A stretch of 19,140 nucleotides of DNA from JAAXKN01 sp050258415 (GTDB lineage: Bacteria > Bacteroidota > Ignavibacteria > Ignavibacteriales > SURF-24), in contig JBLMYS010000193.1 of the NCBI GenBank assembly GCA_050258415.1, positions 1-19,140 on the forward strand, written 5' to 3'. The position numbers were made by a program, and so were the translations under genes. Below the pieces are notes generated by a model. The model was not told the origin of the DNA, did no database searches, and saw nothing but the letters and a program-made list of their open reading frames with translations. This document shows, one piece after another, positions 15,294 through 19,140 of the stretch (within the stretch, counting starts at the first letter, position 1; the number at the start of each line of letters is the position of its first letter).

Positions 15294-15881
15294 TTAAAAC
15301 ATTTGTAGCGAATTTAATAAATTTCTATATGAAAGTGCAGAGTTAATTTCATTATTTATAATCTGCAGATTATAAAATTTATCCGAGTTTCTTTTCTGAA
15401 AACCGATCCTGTATTTCGAATTCACCAAATTCGCCGCAACGCTGCAATAAATATTCTCCGGGATATTCAAATCTATGACAACGTCAAACTTTTCCTGCCT
15501 GAGCAAGTGAGCAAACTTCCTCTTTGGCAATTCCAGACGCGTCGTATCCTCAGGCTTTGCCTGAATATAATTGTAATAGCTCTTATGCCAGAGGCTTGCT
15601 ATCTTATCCTCTTTTACAAACAGAATGACCTTTTTGCCCTTCTTTTTAATTGAACCGGCAAACTCCAGGGCATTTTGAAAGTCCTCACTGCTTTCTGGCA
15701 TTACGACCAGAAAGCTTTCGGCATCCTCAACAAAACCCGAATAGGACTGCGGCGCATAATTGTCCTTAGCGTCACTCCTCTTCAGGAATGTCCTCGAGGC
15801 AACCAGATAACCCAGACGGCTCCTGATAGTGTCGAAGAAGCGGCCCTTATCACTTAAAGAGGTCAAGAAATTCGTCTTCAT
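15294..15881 (-). CDS. Short protein resembling the N-terminal half of a family 9 glycosyltransferase
   Basis: A 195-residue protein of uncertain function. The region SFLVVMPESSEDFQNALEFAGSI (56-78), with KKVILFVKED after it, then FDVVIDLNIPENIYCSVAANL and KYRIGFQKRN, resembles the first Rossmann-like domain of GT9 heptosyltransferases, including the RIGF segment. A full GT9 enzyme has about 350 residues. Here the second domain, which binds the nucleotide-sugar, is missing, and there is no room for it before the STAS gene 14 bases on. It may be a non-catalytic relative, one of the small uncharacterised FCB proteins of this fold, or a shortened remnant. The ATG lies 32 bases inside the end of ligA and has only a weak binding site (GAGAA). 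No signal peptide is seen. The fold is only moderately supported; the gene itself is well supported by its in-frame position in the operon. Confidence 0.65.
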   Translation of the reverse strand: MKTNFLTSLSDKGRFFDTIRSRLGYLVASRTFLKRSDAKDNYAPQSYSGFVEDAESFLVVMPESSEDFQNALEFAGSIKKKGKKVILFVKEDKIASLWHKSYYNYIQAKPEDTTRLELPKRKFAHLLRQEKFDVVIDLNIPENIYCSVAANLVNSKYRIGFQKRNSDKFYNLQIINNEINSALSYRNLLNSLQMF

Positions 15882-17865
15882 TTATGATTCTCACACCAAG
15901 CTGTTCAGCTTTTGTCAGTTTTGATCCGGCATTTTCACCGGCAAGAACAAAATCTGTTTTCTTGCTGACACTCGAGGCTACTTTCCCCCCGGCAGCAATG
16001 ATTTTGTCGGAAGCCTCCTCCCGCGTAAAACGGCTCAGAGTTCCGGTTAGAACAAATGTTTTATTTTCAACTGCACTTAAAGCCTCTTGCCTGGCTTCGG
16101 CCTGGAAGTTAAGCCCTTCTTCTTTTAGGCTCTCAACTATCTGCCTGTTCTTTGTGTCGGAGAAAAACTTCCTCACGCTTTTGCTGATGCTTGGCCCGAT
16201 CTCATAGACCGACTCAATATCACTTTCAGAGGCGTTCATAAGATTGTCTATGGACCTGAAATGCTCGGCAAGTTTCCTTGCAGCACCCGAGCCTGCATAC
16301 CTGATGCCCAGGGCAAAGAGAACTTTACTGAATGGCTGCTGCTTGCTCTTTTCTATTGATTTCAGAAGATTATCAACACTTTTCTCACCCAAACGCTCTA
16401 TCTGAATAAGCTCGCTTCTTCTATCCCTTAACTTATAAATATCCGCATAAGTATTCAAAAATCCAAGTTCAACAAACAAGTCAATTAGCGACTCTCCCAA
16501 ACCCTCTATATCCATCGCCCCGCGCGATGAAAAATGCTCTATGCGCCCTTTTATCTGCGCCGGACACTGGTGGTTTTCACAGTAAATTGCAACTTCCCCT
16601 TCGGGCTTGAACAGCACAGAGCCGCATACAGGACATACCGCGGGTACCTCGGGCTCTTTGCTATCCAAAGGCCTTTCACTTAAGACCACAGCCACCACCT
16701 TTGGTATTACATCCCCGCCTTTTTCAATTATAACCGAATCCCCCTCACGTATGTCTTTTCTTTTAATTTCATCGGTATTATGCAAGGTAGCACGGCTAAT
16801 AGTGGAACCGGATAAAAATACGGGCTCTAAGTCCGCAACCGGCGTCAGTGTCCCCGTGCGGCCAACCTGCCAGACAATCTTCTTTAATTTTGTTACCGCC
16901 TGCCGCGCCTTAAACTTAAAGGCCACGGCCCAGCGGGGACTTTTGGCAATCGTGCCTAAAATCCTTTGCTGACGAAGGGAATTTACCTTTATAACAGCAC
17001 CGTCAATTTCATAGCTAAGAGTGTTCCTTATCTCTTCAAGATGCCTGCAGTAGGAAAGTACTTCATCTATATTCCTGCAGAGCTTATATTCCTTGTTGAC
17101 CTTAAAACCCAGCTTCTGCAGCATTTTCAGGTTTTCAGCGTGTGTTTCAAGCCCGTTTTGAGGGTTTAAGAGGTAATAAACAAATATGCTCAAAGGACGT
17201 GAGGCAACAAGTTTCGGATCCTGGAGCTTTATCGTACCGGCTGCAAGATTTCTTGGATTTGCAAAGAGCTTTTCGCCTCTTTCTTCCCGTTCACGGTTAA
17301 GCTGCTTGAAGTGCTCAATCTCTATATATATCTCGCCTCTGACCTCAATGTTATCCAGCTTGTAATCTGTAACAAATTCATTTTTCAGACGCAGGGGGAT
17401 AGACTTTATGGTCTTGGCATTTGCCGTAATCTCTTCTCCGATCGTACCGTCGCCACGCGTTGCTGCAGTTACGATAACACCCTTTTCATACCTCAGGCTC
17501 GCCGAAACACCGTCAATTTTCATTTCCACTACGTATTCCACGCTTTCGCTTTTCGGTAGGCCTTCTCTTACCCGCCTGTCAAAATCCAGGAGCTCTTTTT
17601 CACTGTATGTGTTTGCAAGACTCAGCATCGGCACAATATGAGTAACAGGCTTGAATTCCTTGGTCAAATCACGCCCCACCCTCTGCGTCGGAGAGTCCGG
17701 AGAGATTAAATCTGGATTCTCCTCCTCAAGCCTCTGAAGCTCTTTAACGAGCATATCATAATCATAATCGCTTATGGAAGGCTCGGCAAGAACATAATAC
17801 TTGTAATCATGTTCCCGAATCAGTTCTATGAGTTCTTCAATTCTTTTCTGGGCGACGTTACTCAT
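15850..17865 (-). CDS. ligA: NAD-dependent DNA ligase LigA
   Basis: The replicative ligase that seals nicks between Okazaki fragments and in repair, using NAD. Its 671 residues equal the length of E. coli LigA. Domain Ia (about 1-68) contains HDYKYYVLAEPSISDYDYD. The adenylation domain has the active lysine Lys116 in VEMKIDGVSASLRY. RGDGTIGEEIT, NPRNLAAGTIK and SYEIDGAVIKV are the other nucleotidyltransferase motifs. The OB fold includes VGRTGTLTPVADLEPV. The zinc finger uses Cys411, Cys414, Cys429 and Cys434. Helix-hairpin-helix repeats follow (about 445-585), and a BRCT domain ends the protein (about 596-671, KTFVLTGTLSRFTREEA). The gene overlaps the RodZ-like gene by 8 bases and the next gene by 32. 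It is complete with every catalytic element in place. Confidence 0.98.
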   Translation of the reverse strand: MSNVAQKRIEELIELIREHDYKYYVLAEPSISDYDYDMLVKELQRLEEENPDLISPDSPTQRVGRDLTKEFKPVTHIVPMLSLANTYSEKELLDFDRRVREGLPKSESVEYVVEMKIDGVSASLRYEKGVIVTAATRGDGTIGEEITANAKTIKSIPLRLKNEFVTDYKLDNIEVRGEIYIEIEHFKQLNREREERGEKLFANPRNLAAGTIKLQDPKLVASRPLSIFVYYLLNPQNGLETHAENLKMLQKLGFKVNKEYKLCRNIDEVLSYCRHLEEIRNTLSYEIDGAVIKVNSLRQQRILGTIAKSPRWAVAFKFKARQAVTKLKKIVWQVGRTGTLTPVADLEPVFLSGSTISRATLHNTDEIKRKDIREGDSVIIEKGGDVIPKVVAVVLSERPLDSKEPEVPAVCPVCGSVLFKPEGEVAIYCENHQCPAQIKGRIEHFSSRGAMDIEGLGESLIDLFVELGFLNTYADIYKLRDRRSELIQIERLGEKSVDNLLKSIEKSKQQPFSKVLFALGIRYAGSGAARKLAEHFRSIDNLMNASESDIESVYEIGPSISKSVRKFFSDTKNRQIVESLKEEGLNFQAEARQEALSAVENKTFVLTGTLSRFTREEASDKIIAAGGKVASSVSKKTDFVLAGENAGSKLTKAEQLGVRIINEDEFLDLFK

Positions 17866-18730
17866 TCTTGTCTTTTGATGATTTGGTGGCTCTCGAAGAA
17901 GCTATTCCGCTGGAATCAATTCTAAGTACTCTTACAGTTCCCTTGCCACCAGAGAAACTGAGCGGATTATTATTTAACATCAGTTGAACAGAACCGGAGT
18001 TTCCTAAAATTACTTTGAAATTTCTCCTGGCCTTAACGTCCTTTTCCGTATTGGGCTGAAGGTTAAACTCGCTTACACGTGTGCTGTCTGCTGTAATCTT
18101 AACCCATGTGAGATCTTTGGTCTTTACCTTTAAGGTAAGACTGTCATTGGCTGCAACCTGTGCAACGGTCTGCTGTGGAGCACTAGCCGCCGTGGTATCG
18201 GCCTTGGGCTTATTGTTTTCAATGTATTCCTCATAAGGCTTTTCTGTAACTATTTCCTTCGAAGAATGATGAAAAAACATAAAGTAAGCTGCCACAATTA
18301 CAATAAAAAGCAGAATACCTATTCCTGCTACAATCAGATTACCTCTGCCTGACTGTTGAGACAAAGATTCGTCCTCAGACAGCGGGGCAGATGTATCGAT
18401 GGAATGATATTCTTTTCTTGTATGCTTTGGCGGCTGCTGCCTTTCATCCCTCGGAACATGGTGAGTTTCCTCTTCCTGCCTTTCCTGGTATTCGTGCCCC
18501 CCCTTTGCAGCCTCAAATTTGCGGACTACAGCCTCTTCATCCATACCTACTGCGGCAGCATAAGATTTAATAAAAGCCTTAAGGTATACCTCGGGCAACA
18601 CCTCGAAATCACCGTTTTCAATCGCCTCAAGATACTTAATGCTTATACGTGTCTTAACAAACATCTGCTGAAGTGTAATCTCCTTCTTCAGCCTGTTTTC
18701 CTTCAATTCCTCTGCTAATTTTCTCATCAT
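17858..18730 (-). CDS. rodZ: RodZ-like membrane protein (helix-turn-helix, transmembrane helix, DUF4115)
   Basis: A bitopic inner-membrane protein of 290 residues with the RodZ plan; RodZ links MreB filaments to the elongation machinery and sets cell shape. The N-terminal helix-turn-helix (about 3-75) reads LAEELKENRLKKEITLQQM, TRISIKYLEAIENGDFEVLP and VYLKAFIKSYA, the classic RodZ/HTH_25 pattern. A hydrophilic linker (about 76-130) follows, then one membrane helix (131-153, NLIVAGIGILLFIVIVAAYF). The periplasmic DUF4115 beta domain spans about 197-272 (LTLKVKTKDLTWVKITADS through FSGGKGTVRVLR). Two successive ATGs exist, at 18730 and 18727, with no clear Shine-Dalgarno sequence. The gene follows rsmB after 106 bases and overlaps ligA by 8. 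No mreB is seen here, so the partner is inferred from the family. Confidence 0.85.
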   Translation of the reverse strand: MMRKLAEELKENRLKKEITLQQMFVKTRISIKYLEAIENGDFEVLPEVYLKAFIKSYAAAVGMDEEAVVRKFEAAKGGHEYQERQEEETHHVPRDERQQPPKHTRKEYHSIDTSAPLSEDESLSQQSGRGNLIVAGIGILLFIVIVAAYFMFFHHSSKEIVTEKPYEEYIENNKPKADTTAASAPQQTVAQVAANDSLTLKVKTKDLTWVKITADSTRVSEFNLQPNTEKDVKARRNFKVILGNSGSVQLMLNNNPLSFSGGKGTVRVLRIDSSGIASSRATKSSKDKNE

Positions 18731-18836
18731 TAGTGACCCATGTATTACAACTTTAATTATTCGTTATTAAAATATTAAAAACTTTTTATAATAGATATGC
18801 AATTATGAGAAAAATCGGCGTCATTTGCCAGCCAAA
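18731..18836 (-). promoter_or_regulatory. AT-rich spacer upstream of the rodZ-like gene, possible operon promoter
   Basis: This is the only spacer longer than about 21 bases on the minus strand above 2762, so it is the natural place for the operon promoter. The best -10-like element is TATTAT (minus strand, 18788-18793), but no good -35 sits at the right distance. Read-through from rsmB is equally possible, because I see no convincing terminator after its stop. Confidence 0.3.
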
Positions 18837-19140
18837 TCAGCTAACCCTGTCGAGCCTGCATGCAAAGGCCCCGTCGGTCTGATTTACCTGCGGCAGCGTC
18901 TGCAGACACCCGTTTTCATCAATCAGTTCCTTTGGAACACCAGCGTAATTTGTGCTTAAGATAAACTCCGGATGCGAGGCGAGGAACCTGCCTACAATTT
19001 CAAAATTTTCTTCAGGCTCAATCGTACAGGTGCTGTAGACTAAAGCACCCCCTATTTTAACCAGGGAAGCCCCTTTCTCCAGGAGCTCAGACTGCAGTGC
19101 GTTCAGGTTTCTGATGTCAGCCGGGTCTCTTTTCCACTTG
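18837..19140 (-). CDS. rsmB: 16S rRNA m5C967 methyltransferase RsmB, C-terminal fragment
   Basis: Only the last 100 residues are present; the gene enters from beyond base 19140. RsmB (Sun/Fmu) methylates C967 of 16S rRNA in the 30S subunit, using S-adenosylmethionine. The fragment reads KWKRDPADIRNLNALQSELL, then GGALVYSTCTIEPEEN, FLASHPEF and TDGAFACRL before a TGA stop at 18837-18839. YSTCTI holds the motif VI cysteine, the nucleophile in the RNA m5C methyltransferases. The final DGAFACRL-type strand is typical of the family. The frame is set by the first full codon at 19139. Related enzymes such as RsmF share the STC motif, so RsmB is the best but not the only reading. Confidence 0.85.
   Translation of the reverse strand, partial: KWKRDPADIRNLNALQSELLEKGASLVKIGGALVYSTCTIEPEENFEIVGRFLASHPEFILSTNYAGVPKELIDENGCLQTLPQVNQTDGAFACRLDRVS

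Noticed and set aside
18816..18841. Possible terminator after rsmB (ATTTG/CAAAT hairpin followed by a short T run)
   Set aside because: The stem has only five mostly A-T pairs and the T run is five bases, offset from the stem, so it is too weak to call.
1..19140. CRISPR arrays, tRNA or rRNA genes, insertion sequences, or a defence or toxin-antitoxin system
   Set aside because: No tandem direct DNA repeats with spacers, no cloverleaf-like segments, no transposase, and no nuclease or toxin-like genes were seen on reading both strands.

Overview
This window looks like chromosomal core sequence from a member of the Bacteroidota/Chlorobiota/Ignavibacteriota (FCB) assemblage. The assignment is an inference. 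It rests on a secreted S46 dipeptidyl-peptidase, a LigA/RodZ/PgpH/XerD set of ordinary bacterial housekeeping type, Gram-negative envelope genes, and a mix of clear Shine-Dalgarno sites and starts with none. I see no sign of a phage, plasmid, insertion sequence, tRNA, rRNA or CRISPR array. No gene-free stretch exceeds 300 bases.

Layout. Bases 1-316 (minus strand) hold the 5' end of recG. A 143-bp divergent spacer follows, with the promoter region and ribosome binding site of a plus-strand S46 peptidase (460-2667). Its Arg688 suggests DPP11-like specificity for acidic residues. A strong hairpin with an A tract on one side and a T tract on the other (2690-2735) separates it from a converging gene array. 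From 18730 down to 2762 all genes run on the minus strand, with gaps of no more than about 21 bases or with overlaps. In transcription order they are rodZ-like, ligA, a GT9-like half protein, a STAS protein, an SSS symporter, a HAD phosphatase, a PgpH-type 7TM-HD phosphodiesterase, xerD, an M50 protease, a SPOR/propeller lipoprotein, an MsbA-like ABC transporter, an O-antigen ligase/polymerase-like protein, and a family 2 glycosyltransferase. The 3' end of rsmB (18837-19140, same strand) precedes this array, across a 106-base AT-rich spacer.

How the genes may work together. The last part (about 2.8-8.8 kb) reads as an envelope glycolipid module: a glycosyltransferase, a lipid-linked oligosaccharide exporter, a glycan ligase/polymerase and a SPOR lipoprotein. 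The upstream part is a cell-cycle and housekeeping group: cell-shape scaffold, DNA ligase, chromosome-dimer recombinase, cyclic-dinucleotide turnover and intramembrane proteolysis.

The most unusual object is the O-antigen ligase-like protein. Seven sequence repeats of about 40 residues, of beta-propeller character, are inserted in its large periplasmic loop, just before the conserved Wzy_C segment. A second propeller-like protein, the SPOR lipoprotein, lies two genes upstream in the same operon.
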